In this document: positions 34,629 to 43,913 of the stretch, one piece after another
Position numbering within the stretch: the first letter of the stretch is position 1
Layout: every line of letters begins with the position of its first letter
Notes under the pieces: generated by a model
What the model was told of the DNA's origin: nothing
Databases searched by the model: none
Seen by the model: the letters and a program-made list of their open reading frames with translations, nothing else
Origin: JBMYTN01 sp049604415
Lineage (GTDB): Bacteria; Pseudomonadota; Alphaproteobacteria; Rhodospirillales; Rhodospirillaceae
DNA: 59,619 nucleotides
Direction of reading: 5' to 3'
Assembly (NCBI GenBank): GCA_049604415.1
Contig: JBMYTN010000026.1
Location: 1 to 59,619, forward strand
Position numbers and translations under genes: made by a program

Positions 34629-34801
34629 CGGAGGGTTCCTTCAACAGAGCGTATCGACCGCTTATTGCACTGCGGTATGTGTTGCTCGGATCGTAACGGC
34701 TGGGCAATGGATAGGCAATGCCCCTTAAGTTATGGATCCTTTGTCCAGGGGCCTAGATGTAAGCCTAAGGAGTGACGCGATTGTGTTTTCAGAAGGGGAC
34801 A

Positions 34802-34832
34802 AAGAGCCCTGTCTGTGCCGGACAGGGCTCTT
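34802..34832 (-). terminator. Terminator of the phytase-like gene
   Basis: AAGAGCCCTGTC and GACAGGGCTCTT pair perfectly over twelve bases around a seven-base loop, 36 bases beyond the stop at 34869. The minus-strand tail is TGTCCCCTTCTG, only modestly T-rich. Confidence 0.75.
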
Positions 34833-34868
34833 GGATCGATAGATGTCTAAGCTACTGCGTAGATTAAG

Positions 34869-36173
34869 TTAATTGGCCGCAGGAGTAAGTGCCGGGTCGT
34901 TAAAGATCACGACTTTGGTTTCCAGGCCGGTGATGCCGAAGTCATTGTCGTTGATCAGGGCCAAAGAGCCATCGCCCATCACGGCAACGCCTTCCAGCTT
35001 CACCGGAACATCGGTGTAATCGGCGCTGTCAAACCGCAGGGTTTTCGCCGTCGGTACAATGTCGATGGACGCCACATCATTGGTTTGTTCCAGGCTGGGA
35101 GAGGTTTCCAGATCATCCCACGCGGTGCCGGAAATATTCGTGGCTCCGTCCAAGGAGATTTCATAAAGCTTGGTGGTTTTGTTGGTGCGCTCCAGAACCA
35201 GCAGGCGGTCATTGCCGATGGCGGTCAATTCGGAAATCCGCTGGGTGTTTTGCTTGGTCAGCTCTTCATTCGGCCAGTCGGCAAACGGGGTCAGCTGATA
35301 AACAAATTGCGCCTCGACCTTCATGGACACCCGGTCGACCACAAACAAGCGGGTGTTTTGCGCTTGGGCGTAGGCGGCCTTATCAGGGTTGGCCAGCGGG
35401 TTTTGCAAGATGAAATAGAGCTTGGACTCGTCGGGGCTGACGGCCATGGACTCAATGCCCCGGTTGGTTTGCCGCTTATAGAGGATTTCCGGCAGGCCAC
35501 CGATCACGTCATACTTGGCACCGGCGAAATCGCCTTCGGTGCCTTCGGGAACGATCCGGGTCTGGATGCGACCATCGGCGGTCACATGCAAGATGGACGG
35601 GGCGTTTTCTTCACCGATCCAGAAGGTGCCATCGGTCAGCTTGACGATACCTTCCGCATCAATCGCCGAGGCGCTTTGGGCCAATTCATTGCCTTGCAAA
35701 TCGATCGGGACTTCGGTGTTGGCTTTGGTCAGCGGGTTGGTCAACCCATTGATCGGATTGCCATCCTTGTCCTTCAGGGCAATGGCGTCCTTAATGGAGA
35801 AGGTCCCATCGGAGTTCAGCAGGATGTTGTAGATCGACGGCGAGTAGTCGGCGGTCGGGTAGATCCGCACCTTGCGGCCCTGGCAGATGGTTTCGCCTTC
35901 GATCCCGATCACCTTCTTGGCGGCCGCGCAGGTGAAGTTCGGACCACGGTCGGACACCGCGTAGAACATGTCGGCGGGATCGGCGGGATGCCGATAGGCT
36001 CCGGAGCCCAAGCCGATGGTCAGATCCCGGGTCAAACCGCCTTCCACAGAGATGGTCTGCAGATCGTTGATCGGATCGGTGGAGGTGTAGGTACGGAGTT
36101 CTTCGGCGGACACAGCGGTCACAGCCAAAGCGGCAGCGAGTCCGGCAATGGAGCCAGCGGCAAAAGCGCGCAT
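34869..36173 (-). CDS. Exported esterase-like/phytase-like beta-propeller protein
   Basis: A 434-aa protein of the esterase-like activity of phytase family (PF13449-type), a beta-propeller group found outside the cytoplasm. A signal peptide is evident (MRAFAAGSIAGLAAALAVTA, cleavage after VSA near 23). Strand repeats include YRHPADPADMFYAVSDRGPN, EGIVKLTDGTFWIGEENAPS, RGIESMAVSPDESKLYF and VKLEGVAVMGDGSLALINDN. Substrate and real activity are unknown; phosphoester hydrolysis is only implied by the family name. The ATG at 36173 follows GGGAG; an upstream in-frame start would place 35 charged residues before the signal. A 12-base-stem terminator follows. Confidence 0.85.
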   Translation of the reverse strand: MRAFAAGSIAGLAAALAVTAVSAEELRTYTSTDPINDLQTISVEGGLTRDLTIGLGSGAYRHPADPADMFYAVSDRGPNFTCAAAKKVIGIEGETICQGRKVRIYPTADYSPSIYNILLNSDGTFSIKDAIALKDKDGNPINGLTNPLTKANTEVPIDLQGNELAQSASAIDAEGIVKLTDGTFWIGEENAPSILHVTADGRIQTRIVPEGTEGDFAGAKYDVIGGLPEILYKRQTNRGIESMAVSPDESKLYFILQNPLANPDKAAYAQAQNTRLFVVDRVSMKVEAQFVYQLTPFADWPNEELTKQNTQRISELTAIGNDRLLVLERTNKTTKLYEISLDGATNISGTAWDDLETSPSLEQTNDVASIDIVPTAKTLRFDSADYTDVPVKLEGVAVMGDGSLALINDNDFGITGLETKVVIFNDPALTPAAN

Positions 36174-36366
36174 GGAGGTTTTCTCCCTGGAGGAATGAAG
36201 GCGACAGGCGGAATGGGTGGTGAACCGGCGTTGGGACCTCCCCTGGTCAAAGCGCCGGATGCGTGTGGGGACCCCCACGCCGCTTGCATAGCAAACCGCA
36301 CGGACCAGTAGTGCGACGGTTCCATGTCATTCTAGAGCAAAAGCGCCTAGGTAACCGGGCGAGACC

Positions 36367-38595
36367 CTATTTCCGACCAGCAATGAGCCGTTTGTGGAAG
36401 CCATGGATCAGGGCAAAACGGGTTTCGGCCCGTTCCAAATGGCTCATCAGCTCTGCCAAATAGGACGGCAGTTCCGCAAGCTCTCGCCGTTCGAGCAGAA
36501 TGCGCAACGCCAGGGCTTGGGCGGCGGCTTCTGGAGCCCGGGTCAGGCGTTCGCCCAGCTCTTTCAAAAATACATCGCGCTTGATCATTCCGGCGGCAAA
36601 GCGTGCCCGCGGGCCATCAAGGCTGTCGCTTAAGACCCGCAGTTTTGGCGGATGGACGAATAACAGGTCAGAGACCAGTCGAGCCTCATCCTTGCTCAGG
36701 CCATATTTGCGACTGCCCAGCATGCTGGTCCAAAGCGCCAGATGGGTCAGGTCAATGGAGGGACCTTTCGCCGCAGCGGTTTGGACCGGGACGGGTTTTT
36801 CGCCGGGCAAAGGCGGCATCGGCGGCAACCCATCCTCCCAGCCCGGAGGATCATCCGCATCGCCGCCACCGGAGGAGGGCGACACCACATTGGCCCAGGC
36901 GACGTCCCAGCCTTGAACAAAGGTGCCCCGTTCGGAGCAGATCTCGAACAAGATAGATTGTGGGTCCAGCCCGGCTTCCAAGGTGCTGTCGATCCAATGC
37001 AGGATGGAGCGCATCTCCATCATGCCCGGGATGACCGCCTGTCGGTTCAAAATGGCCAGTTCTTCGGCAAAGGCTGGCACACAGGGGAAGGGCAGGCTGC
37101 CTTTTGGCGGCAGTTCGGCGTCCGTTAAGCCCTCCGGCCAATAAGCGGAGAACTGATAGGGGATCATGCCATCCATCAAGGCAGTCAGCTTGGTCTGGGC
37201 TGACCCCTTGGGCAGCTCCATCATAAACGGCCCGCGCTCCGTGGCTTTGCCTTTCAATTTCGAGACCAGCTCCTTGGGCAGAGCCAGATCTTCTTCTGAC
37301 GGCAAGGCTGCTGCGTCGTCTTCATCCTCGAAATCGAAGCTGTCCGACAAGGCATCTAACGCAGCTTCCAGGGCCGGTGTCAGGGCCTGGTCTTCAGGCC
37401 GGATATCCTCGGTGGAGTCCGGTAAATGGGTGGCCCGTCGCAGGCCCAGATCAGCGGATTTGGTCGGTTTGGCTTTTGGCTTGCCATATGCCTTTTCGAC
37501 CCCTTCCAGGATCAGGGGCGCAATCAGCAAGCCTTCTTCCCGGTTGAAGCGACTGACGCTGAAACATTGGTTGAGTTGGATCAGGGTGGCCGCATCCCGG
37601 TCTTCCAAGTTGGGCAGATTGGGACGAATGGCTTTGAGGATCAGCAGTGTTGAGCGGCAGATGTCACCGATGAAATGGATTTCAGTGCCCGCTGCGCGCC
37701 GGACCCCGTCTTTGCACAGTGTGATGGCCCGCTCGACCGCCTCTTCAAAGCTGTCGCACTCTTCGGCCCCCCGGGGCCAAGATCCGGCCTCGCCATGGAT
37801 CACCAAACTGCCGATCAGGCGTTGCATCTCCGAAAGCCGGACACCGCTGCGCCGCAAGGACAGCACATGGGTATAGCGCGCTAAGGCTGTGCGATTGTCA
37901 TAAACCCCATGGTCGCGGACCAAGCGCTCATAGAGAACATTGGGGACTTCCACCCGATCCCCATCCGGCGGCGGGCCAAGCTTGATCCCGGTGACCAGGC
38001 CATATTCCGAGGACATCATTTGTCCCTGGGTGCCATCGCCTTCCGGGCCGACATAGTCATCGCCGATGATAAAGTCTCGCCCGGTCAGAGCGATGCGTTC
38101 CAAGCGGTCGATCAGATCGGCCGGCACCACCGGTTCGCCAAGGATGCGGTCACAGCCGCTGCTGACAACCCTGCGGATTTCCGCGTCATTATAGCCCTTC
38201 ATCACAGCGATCACCGGGATGAAGGGGTCACACAGGCCCCATTCCGCCCGGCGGATATGGCCGATCATATCGGGCACATCCAGGTCCGCCATGTCCATGG
38301 ACACCACAAGGGCTTCAACATGGCCTTGCTTCAGGACCTTGGTCATGCGCTCGGAGTCAGCAGTGACTTGGCAATTGGAGAAGCCATTGCCCCGGAGCAC
38401 GGCAGACAAACCGTTGAGAAGATGGGCATTCTCATGGGCCACCATCAGCCCAATATTGTCCCGCCGTTTAAGGTTCCGCCCCTTTGCCGCATCCTCAGCC
38501 GCTTTGACGGCCCCGCGCAGATAGGCATCTGGGCTCCGGAGTTTGGGTTCCTCCGGGAGCTTCAGGACTGAGGTCAGCATTTCATCGGTGATCAT
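36367..38595 (-). CDS. Large protein with degenerate receiver domain and unknown C-terminal region
   Basis: A 742-aa cytoplasmic protein. Residues about 45-170 follow the receiver (REC) fold: GLMVAHENAHLLNGLSAVL, the candidate phospho-Asp strand ALVVSMDMADLDV, FIPVIAVMKGY, and DRILGEPVVPADLIDRL. The acidic pair after strand 1 is replaced (HEN), the usual Thr/Ser is absent, and the switch Lys is Glu (GEP), so it is probably not a normal phospho-relay receiver. A middle helical region (200-400), an acidic linker (FDFEDEDDAA) and a C-terminal domain of about 250 residues are unrecognised. Two earlier starts are possible; the ATG at 38595 is chosen over a TTG at 38625. Confidence 0.6.
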   Translation of the reverse strand: MITDEMLTSVLKLPEEPKLRSPDAYLRGAVKAAEDAAKGRNLKRRDNIGLMVAHENAHLLNGLSAVLRGNGFSNCQVTADSERMTKVLKQGHVEALVVSMDMADLDVPDMIGHIRRAEWGLCDPFIPVIAVMKGYNDAEIRRVVSSGCDRILGEPVVPADLIDRLERIALTGRDFIIGDDYVGPEGDGTQGQMMSSEYGLVTGIKLGPPPDGDRVEVPNVLYERLVRDHGVYDNRTALARYTHVLSLRRSGVRLSEMQRLIGSLVIHGEAGSWPRGAEECDSFEEAVERAITLCKDGVRRAAGTEIHFIGDICRSTLLILKAIRPNLPNLEDRDAATLIQLNQCFSVSRFNREEGLLIAPLILEGVEKAYGKPKAKPTKSADLGLRRATHLPDSTEDIRPEDQALTPALEAALDALSDSFDFEDEDDAAALPSEEDLALPKELVSKLKGKATERGPFMMELPKGSAQTKLTALMDGMIPYQFSAYWPEGLTDAELPPKGSLPFPCVPAFAEELAILNRQAVIPGMMEMRSILHWIDSTLEAGLDPQSILFEICSERGTFVQGWDVAWANVVSPSSGGGDADDPPGWEDGLPPMPPLPGEKPVPVQTAAAKGPSIDLTHLALWTSMLGSRKYGLSKDEARLVSDLLFVHPPKLRVLSDSLDGPRARFAAGMIKRDVFLKELGERLTRAPEAAAQALALRILLERRELAELPSYLAELMSHLERAETRFALIHGFHKRLIAGRK

Positions 38596-38800
38596 GCACA
38601 GACCCGGGACCGTTTGGGGGAGCAAGAAAGCATTGTCAGCCCGTTACCATACGCGGCGAGGTCGGTTTTGCAAAAACCTGTGGCGCCCAGTGGGGTATTG
38701 GCCGTTCACGACCCCGTGACTTTCCCACCAACCCCCTAGGGATTGTGGCGTGTCCGTCAGGAAACCCATATTTGGGACCTGCTAACCAAAATGTGAGGAT

Positions 38801-38828
38801 CTCGAGGGGCGGCGAGCCTCCCCTCGAG
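38801..38828 (-). terminator. Hairpin downstream of the usg gene
   Basis: CTCGAGGGG and CCCCTCGAG form a perfect nine-base stem with a ten-base loop, 32 bases past the usg stop; the minus-strand continuation ATCCTCACATTTTGG is partly T-rich. A second small hairpin (TCTGG-N6-CCAGA) lies between it and the stop. Confidence 0.6.
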
Positions 38829-38859
38829 TCGGACAGATCTGGATCGAACCAGAGTTGGT

Positions 38860-39189
38860 TTAATGCACCCACTCGCCATCGACCGCGCGCCACTGGCCGG
38901 GCGTGATGAGATCTGCAGAGGCGACCAGGACGGAATGCAGTCGACCATCCAGAGATCGTTCCCAAAAATTCAAAAACCGTTTTAATTCCGGGAAGTCTGG
39001 GGCTTGATCAAGCTTCTGCCAAATATATTCCTGCAGAAGCGCTGGGTGATCAGGCAAATGGTAAAGGATTTTTGCCGTGGTCAGGCGGTAGTTTTGCAGT
39101 TGTTTCAGCAGGCTCTCATCAGCCCTGGAGGTCAAAGCGTCATTCTGGCCGTCAGCAGCGGCACCGGAGGCGGGAGACACAAAGCGCAT
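38860..39189 (-). CDS. Usg-like protein
   Basis: A 109-aa member of the Usg family, small alphaproteobacterial proteins historically noted next to tryptophan genes and of unknown function. The family core is unmistakable: NYRLTTAKILYHLPDHPALL (about 33-52), QEYIWQKLDQAPDFPELKRF, then LNFWERSLDGRLHSVLVAS. AAGGA nine bases before the ATG at 39189 decides the start over an in-frame GTG six codons earlier. No trp gene lies in the window. Confidence 0.87.
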   Translation of the reverse strand: MRFVSPASGAAADGQNDALTSRADESLLKQLQNYRLTTAKILYHLPDHPALLQEYIWQKLDQAPDFPELKRFLNFWERSLDGRLHSVLVASADLITPGQWRAVDGEWVH

Positions 39190-39399
39190 GGGAAAATCCT
39201 TCCGCACAAGTGAAACAAAAACCGGTCATTGCTCTTCGGTGGACGGTGTCGTCTCGGTTTTGAGACCCTTCATTCCATTTTTATGACGGTTTTAGTCTGC
39301 GGCGTTTTTTCTCTTCATGCAAGAAAGTATTTTAAATCAATGGATTAGCACTCAGGCGGTGTCAGTGCTGCCAGTAGGGGCGTGAAGGGCGGTCCTGGA

Positions 39400-42300
39400 T
39401 TATAAGTCGTAGAACGTATCGGTGAAGACGATATATTCAAAATTGACCAAGACCTCGGAGTTGTTTGGGTCTGCCAATTCTCGCACAAGATAGCTGTTGC
39501 CCTGGTCGATGATCTCAAAATTGCTCATGTTTTGGAGGTAGTAAACACCGTCAAACCCGGCACCACCATCCAAATAGTCACTGCCAATGCCGCCCATAAT
39601 GATATCGTCGCCATCGTCTCCGAACAGAAAGTCGTTTCCGACACCGCCGTCAATTTCGTCGTTGCCTGCGCCGCCAAAAATCTGATCGGAGTCTTCGTCG
39701 CCCCTGAGCTTGTCGGTGCCCTCACCGCCGAAAATGAGATCGGAGCCTTCCCCCCCATTCACGAGGTCATCCCCGGCATTACCATGAAGTTCGTCGGCCC
39801 CAACACCGCCAGATAAGGTGTCGTTATCCGCGCCGCCAAACAGGCGGTCATCGCCATCGTCCCCAAAGAGCAGGTCCATACCCGCATCGCCGAGTAAGGA
39901 ATCATCGCCGTCGCCGCCGGACATCTCATCATCGCCAAGACCGCCATAAAGGCCATCGGCCCCAGCCCCACCACTCAAGACATCGGCACCGTCTTCGCCA
40001 TGCAGCTGGTCATCGCCGTCGCCACCTTGGAGCGTGTCATCGCCCTGTTGACCAAACAGGGTGTCATTGTCTGCGCCCCCATCCAGGTAGTCGTTGCCGG
40101 TACCGCCGGTTAGGGTGTCGTTGCCTTCTTGGCCAAGGAGATAGTCATCGCCGCCATCGCCGGAGAGCGTGTCATCGCCCTGATTGCCGTAAAGATAGTC
40201 GGTGTCCGCGCCGCCGGTCAGGAAGTCATTGCCATAACCACCGCCTAGAGTGTCGCTGCCAGCATCGCCACTGACATAATCATCCCCCTCATCACCGGCG
40301 AGATTGTCATTGCCTTCGCCGCCAAACAGGCGGTCTTCTTCGGTGCCGCCAGACAAAAAGTCAGCGCCTGCGCCGCCATAGAGAGTGTCAGCCCCGGCGT
40401 CGCCATACATCTCATCGGCGCCATCGGCACCGTCGAGTTCGTCATCGCCATAGCCCCCGCGCAGGATGTCGTCGCCAAGCCCGCCATTCAGGCGGTCGGC
40501 CTCCAAGCCGCCATCCAGGGTGTCGTCACCCTCACCGCCGGAGAGGTAATCCGTCCCGGCATCCCCATTGAGGGTGTCATTGCCCGCATCGCCGAACAGC
40601 AAGTCATTGCCTTCGCCGCCATGCATCAGGTCTGCGCCATCATCCCCGTGCAACTGGTCCCGGGCGTCCCCGCCATCCATGGTGTCATCGCCGTCCCCGC
40701 CGAACATCAAATCCGTATCGGCTTCACCAAACAGGGTGTCATTGTCAGCCCCGCCTTTGAGCAGGTCCTCGCCAGCACCGCCATAGAGCAGATCTTCGCC
40801 AGCGGACCCTTCGATCTGATCGCCATCTTCTTGACCATAAAGCGTGTCATTGCCCGCTCCGCCGGTCATGATGTCGGCACCGGCGCCGCCATCGAGGATG
40901 TCATCGCCATCGCCCCCATCGAGGAAATCGGCTCCATCCTGCCCATTCAGAACGTCGATTCCCAGGCCGCCAAACAGCAGATCATTGCCCAAGCCACCCC
41001 AGAGGGTGTCATTGCCCGCATCGCCGTTTAGTTGGTCGAGACCCTCGCCGCCCCACAGGGTGTCATTGCCATCCTCGCCATAGAGCAGGTCATCGCCCGC
41101 ATCGCCATAGAGGGCATCATTGTCCGCGCCCCCTTTTAGGGTGTCGACGCCATCGCCGCCATGGAGCGTATCAGCTCCGTCATCGCCATTCAGGGCATCG
41201 TTTTCCGCGCCACCATATAAAATGTCCGCATCGGCACCGCCGGAGACAACGTCTCGGCCAGCCCCGCCCGTCAGTGTGTCTTGGCCAGTCCCGCCAACAA
41301 GCACATCGGCCCCGTCCTCGCCGTCCATAACATCATTGCCAGCCCCACCGAACAGCAGGTCAGCGCCCAAACCGCCCCACAGCGTATCGTCCCCATCATC
41401 GCCATAGAGGCTGTCGTCATCGGCCCCGCCAAACAGGGTATCGTTATCAGAGCCACCATAGAGTTCGTCGAAACCATCGCCGCCGATCAGAGTGTCGTCG
41501 CCAGCATTGCCAAACAGACGGTCATCGCCCGCGCCGCCATCAAGGGTTTCGCCAAAATCGCCGCCATTCAGCGTGTCATTGCCGTCATTGCCATTCAGGA
41601 CCAAGCTATTGCCGCCCACAGCAGCGGTGAGAATATTGTCCGCAGCACTGCCCTCAATGCTCATAAACCCGGAAACAAAGCCCTCATGGGTATAATTGTC
41701 GGTCTCCACGGTCAGGGTTGCTGTGGGATTGATCGGATCGGCGATCCCGTACAGGGCCTGAACCCCGTTAATGTCATCCTGCTGCAGGCCCGTCAGGGTC
41801 GCATTGTAATAGGGGTTCATGATGGCCAGCGCGCTGGGTTCATGGCCCAAACCAAGCCCATGGCCGATTTCGTGGACAGCGACCAAGAACAGACTTTGCT
41901 CGGTCCAAAACCCGGTTTCACCGGCATCAAAGGACATGTCGCCGGAAATTGGATGCTGGGTGTCCGTGTCGGCCCCAGCCACCGGGTAATAGGCCCGGGC
42001 GAGAACATTGCCATTGCCATCAATATGGCCCGTGGTCAGGCGGAAATTCGGGTCGGTGACCTCGCCAATCACGCCGCCTGGATCAACGACCTGTTGGAAG
42101 ACGATATTGGTGACCTCGGCCCAGGCATCGAAGGCTTTGCGGAAGACGGCTTCATAATCAAAGGTGAACACGCTGGCGAAATCGACCGAGGCACCGGTGA
42201 ACAAGGTGCCCCAGGAAACCTGGGTTTCCCCAGCACCAACCATGCTCCAGGTCACCACGCCGCCGGTGGTGCCAAAAGCGCTGCTTTCGCCCCATTTGCC

Positions 42301-42426
42301 GCCATTGAGGACGTAATTCAGTGGGTTGGGATTGTCGTCATTGCCCTGGCCGCCACTTTCTTGTGACTCTGCGCACATAGAGCAACTGCAGGCCGCGCCA
42401 TGGCCTTCGGCATCGGTGTGAAGCAT
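39400..42426 (-). CDS. RTX matrixin-type metalloprotease with about 70 Ca-binding repeats
   Basis: A protein of about 1008 aa (1027 if an ATG at 42483 is used). The N-terminal third is a metzincin protease: the zinc site HEIGHGLGLGH (about 185-195) and the Met-turn MNPYY follow in the right order. Residues about 270-940 are nonapeptide repeats of the GGxGxDxLx type, binding calcium outside the cell. The short hydrophobic C-terminus (FVNFEYIVFTDTFYDL) fits a type I secretion signal. N-terminal CSCSMC is unusual. No type I exporter is adjacent. A LytTR regulator gene lies just upstream on the same strand and may control it. Confidence 0.85.
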   Translation of the reverse strand: MLHTDAEGHGAACSCSMCAESQESGGQGNDDNPNPLNYVLNGGKWGESSAFGTTGGVVTWSMVGAGETQVSWGTLFTGASVDFASVFTFDYEAVFRKAFDAWAEVTNIVFQQVVDPGGVIGEVTDPNFRLTTGHIDGNGNVLARAYYPVAGADTDTQHPISGDMSFDAGETGFWTEQSLFLVAVHEIGHGLGLGHEPSALAIMNPYYNATLTGLQQDDINGVQALYGIADPINPTATLTVETDNYTHEGFVSGFMSIEGSAADNILTAAVGGNSLVLNGNDGNDTLNGGDFGETLDGGAGDDRLFGNAGDDTLIGGDGFDELYGGSDNDTLFGGADDDSLYGDDGDDTLWGGLGADLLFGGAGNDVMDGEDGADVLVGGTGQDTLTGGAGRDVVSGGADADILYGGAENDALNGDDGADTLHGGDGVDTLKGGADNDALYGDAGDDLLYGEDGNDTLWGGEGLDQLNGDAGNDTLWGGLGNDLLFGGLGIDVLNGQDGADFLDGGDGDDILDGGAGADIMTGGAGNDTLYGQEDGDQIEGSAGEDLLYGGAGEDLLKGGADNDTLFGEADTDLMFGGDGDDTMDGGDARDQLHGDDGADLMHGGEGNDLLFGDAGNDTLNGDAGTDYLSGGEGDDTLDGGLEADRLNGGLGDDILRGGYGDDELDGADGADEMYGDAGADTLYGGAGADFLSGGTEEDRLFGGEGNDNLAGDEGDDYVSGDAGSDTLGGGYGNDFLTGGADTDYLYGNQGDDTLSGDGGDDYLLGQEGNDTLTGGTGNDYLDGGADNDTLFGQQGDDTLQGGDGDDQLHGEDGADVLSGGAGADGLYGGLGDDEMSGGDGDDSLLGDAGMDLLFGDDGDDRLFGGADNDTLSGGVGADELHGNAGDDLVNGGEGSDLIFGGEGTDKLRGDEDSDQIFGGAGNDEIDGGVGNDFLFGDDGDDIIMGGIGSDYLDGGAGFDGVYYLQNMSNFEIIDQGNSYLVRELADPNNSEVLVNFEYIVFTDTFYDL
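39555..41605 (-). repeat. DNA encoding the RTX nonapeptide array
   Basis: About 2 kb with a 27-base period corresponding to GGxGxDxLx units (roughly seventy). Units are diverged at the DNA level, with only short exact matches such as those encoding GADNDTLFG, so the array is probably old rather than freshly amplified. Confidence 0.8.
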
Positions 42427-42611
42427 CTCAAGTCGATCCCCGCCATCCCACCACCGATTTCTATCAGAAGGGAATGGGCCCATTCAGAATGGTGAAGACT
42501 TTCATCGTTTGTCGCTGAGGCCAAAGGTTAGTGTGGCCTTGCTAAATTTTTTCTTAGGATGCCAAAAATTGCATCTAAAATCTATGGTTATTCACTAAAA
42601 ATGGGTGTCAA

Positions 42612-42627
42612 CTGGTATTTCTACCAG
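42612..42627. promoter_or_regulatory. CTGGTA-N4-TACCAG dyad upstream of the RTX gene
   Basis: A perfect six-base dyad followed seven bases later by a further ACCAGT half-site, in the AT-rich 252-base gap between the LytTR gene and the RTX protease. It could be an operator for the RTX promoter; LytTR proteins usually bind direct repeats, so the binder is open. Confidence 0.35.
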
Positions 42628-42678
42628 CGCGATAACCAGTGCAGGTTCAGGGGTATCTATGCCCGGCTAGGCGCGGCG

Positions 42679-43671
42679 TCAGGACAGCCAGCCCTCGGAG
42701 CGCAGGGTTTGCACTTGAGCCCTGGCCACCGGAACCTCGCGCCCGTCCTTGAGCTTTAAGATCATGGAGCGCCCGCGCCGTTCAGAACCGGCAACCGCGC
42801 TGCGGGCCACCCACCAGGACCGATGAACTCTCCGTCCGGCATGCTCACCCAGCTCCTGCGCCGCATCGGTCAAGCGGCCTAGAATCAGGCCATCGCTACC
42901 GGAGTTCGTGCGAATGCGGAGATAGTGATCTTCGGATTCGATGCTAATGATCGAGCCGTCCAGTCCCTCGGGCATCCGGGCCAGCCGCAGGTCCGGGGTC
43001 GGCTCCCCGGCGTCCTGTTGTGCCGGGGCCTCAACCGGTGCCGGTAGGCCCCCCGGGATGCGCTGGGTCAGGGGGCGGTTGGGCCGGTCCAAAGCTGCCG
43101 GGCGGGCATTGCCGTCTTGCAGTTCCCGCAAGCTGGCGCCTCCGGGCAAGGCAAAGCTGGGACCCAAATCGGACACAAAACCGCCGGACAGCGAGAATTC
43201 GGGGCGGTGTTCCGGGTCAAGTTGCTTGAGCATTTGCCGCCATCCGACGGGTGGGCGCAGGAAGGGCATGCGCTGAATACCGCACCAGCCAATGCAGCCA
43301 AAAAAGGAACCAAGAATGACGCAGCGGCTCCAGGTCAGCCAGAAGCTTTCTTCGATCGGTTGGCTCGGCCCCATGGCGTTCAGGACATAGGTGACTTCAA
43401 AGGCCAAGGGGACCGAAGTCACCATGCCAGCGATCATCACCACCAACACACCGGCGGGGCGGCGTTTGCCGAGCAAATACGATACGGCAATGCAGCCCAG
43501 CAGCACTTTGGTCCAGCCCAGCAGCATGATGATGGCCCAGACAAAAGCCCGGGTGGCGTCATCCTGGAAATATTTGCTGCACTCAAACGCATCCACAAAC
43601 GCCATCAGCAGGGCAGCACAGAGCGCGGCCAGCAAATGCATCGATAAAGTGGCGGAGGTCAAACCAGGCAT
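42679..43671 (-). CDS. Membrane-bound LytTR-type transcriptional regulator
   Basis: A 330-aa protein with about four membrane segments in the first 150 residues (MHLLAALCAALLMAFVDAF, AIIMLLGWTKVLLGCIAVSY, VLVVMIAGMVTSVPLAFEVT, SRCVILGSFFGCIGWCGI) and a C-terminal LytTR DNA-binding domain (about 235-325; ESEDHYLRIRTNSG, VHRSWWVARSAV, DGREVPVARAQV). There is no receiver domain, so the signal is presumably sensed in the membrane. The ATG at 43671 follows AGAGGAC; a start at 43776 is rejected. It lies upstream of the RTX gene and divergent from the RND efflux operon, both plausible targets. Confidence 0.83.
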   Translation of the reverse strand: MPGLTSATLSMHLLAALCAALLMAFVDAFECSKYFQDDATRAFVWAIIMLLGWTKVLLGCIAVSYLLGKRRPAGVLVVMIAGMVTSVPLAFEVTYVLNAMGPSQPIEESFWLTWSRCVILGSFFGCIGWCGIQRMPFLRPPVGWRQMLKQLDPEHRPEFSLSGGFVSDLGPSFALPGGASLRELQDGNARPAALDRPNRPLTQRIPGGLPAPVEAPAQQDAGEPTPDLRLARMPEGLDGSIISIESEDHYLRIRTNSGSDGLILGRLTDAAQELGEHAGRRVHRSWWVARSAVAGSERRGRSMILKLKDGREVPVARAQVQTLRSEGWLS

Positions 43672-43913
43672 GAAGCAGTCCTCTGGACTTCGGATCCGGC
43701 GCGGCAAAGCCTGCGTATCGGATGGCAGAACGGGGCGGTGAGACGCTGTCCCATTGGCGTTTCGTGAATGGTCCATCGGCGACCGGGACGTATTTTATCG
43801 CACTCTTCGCGAAATGGCATCATCCGACCGCAAGGGAAATACGGATACTTCCTAGAAATGGCCACAAACCCGCTGTTGTGCCAGCACCGACTGCGACCAG
43901 GAGCATGAATATC

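Noticed and set aside
34290..34775. A 161-codon plus-strand frame across the small membrane protein gene
   Set aside because: No ribosome site, Cys/Gly/Arg-rich shadow composition, and it runs opposite a minus-strand gene with a clear transmembrane segment and ribosome binding site.
39555..41605. Periodic 27-base DNA suggesting a CRISPR array or satellite
   Set aside because: The period is nine codons inside a long open frame encoding GGxGxDxLx repeats; units are diverged and there are no spacers.
41281..42366. A 361-codon plus-strand frame opposite the RTX protease
   Set aside because: Antisense to the zinc-protease domain and repeats, with no family motifs or ribosome site.
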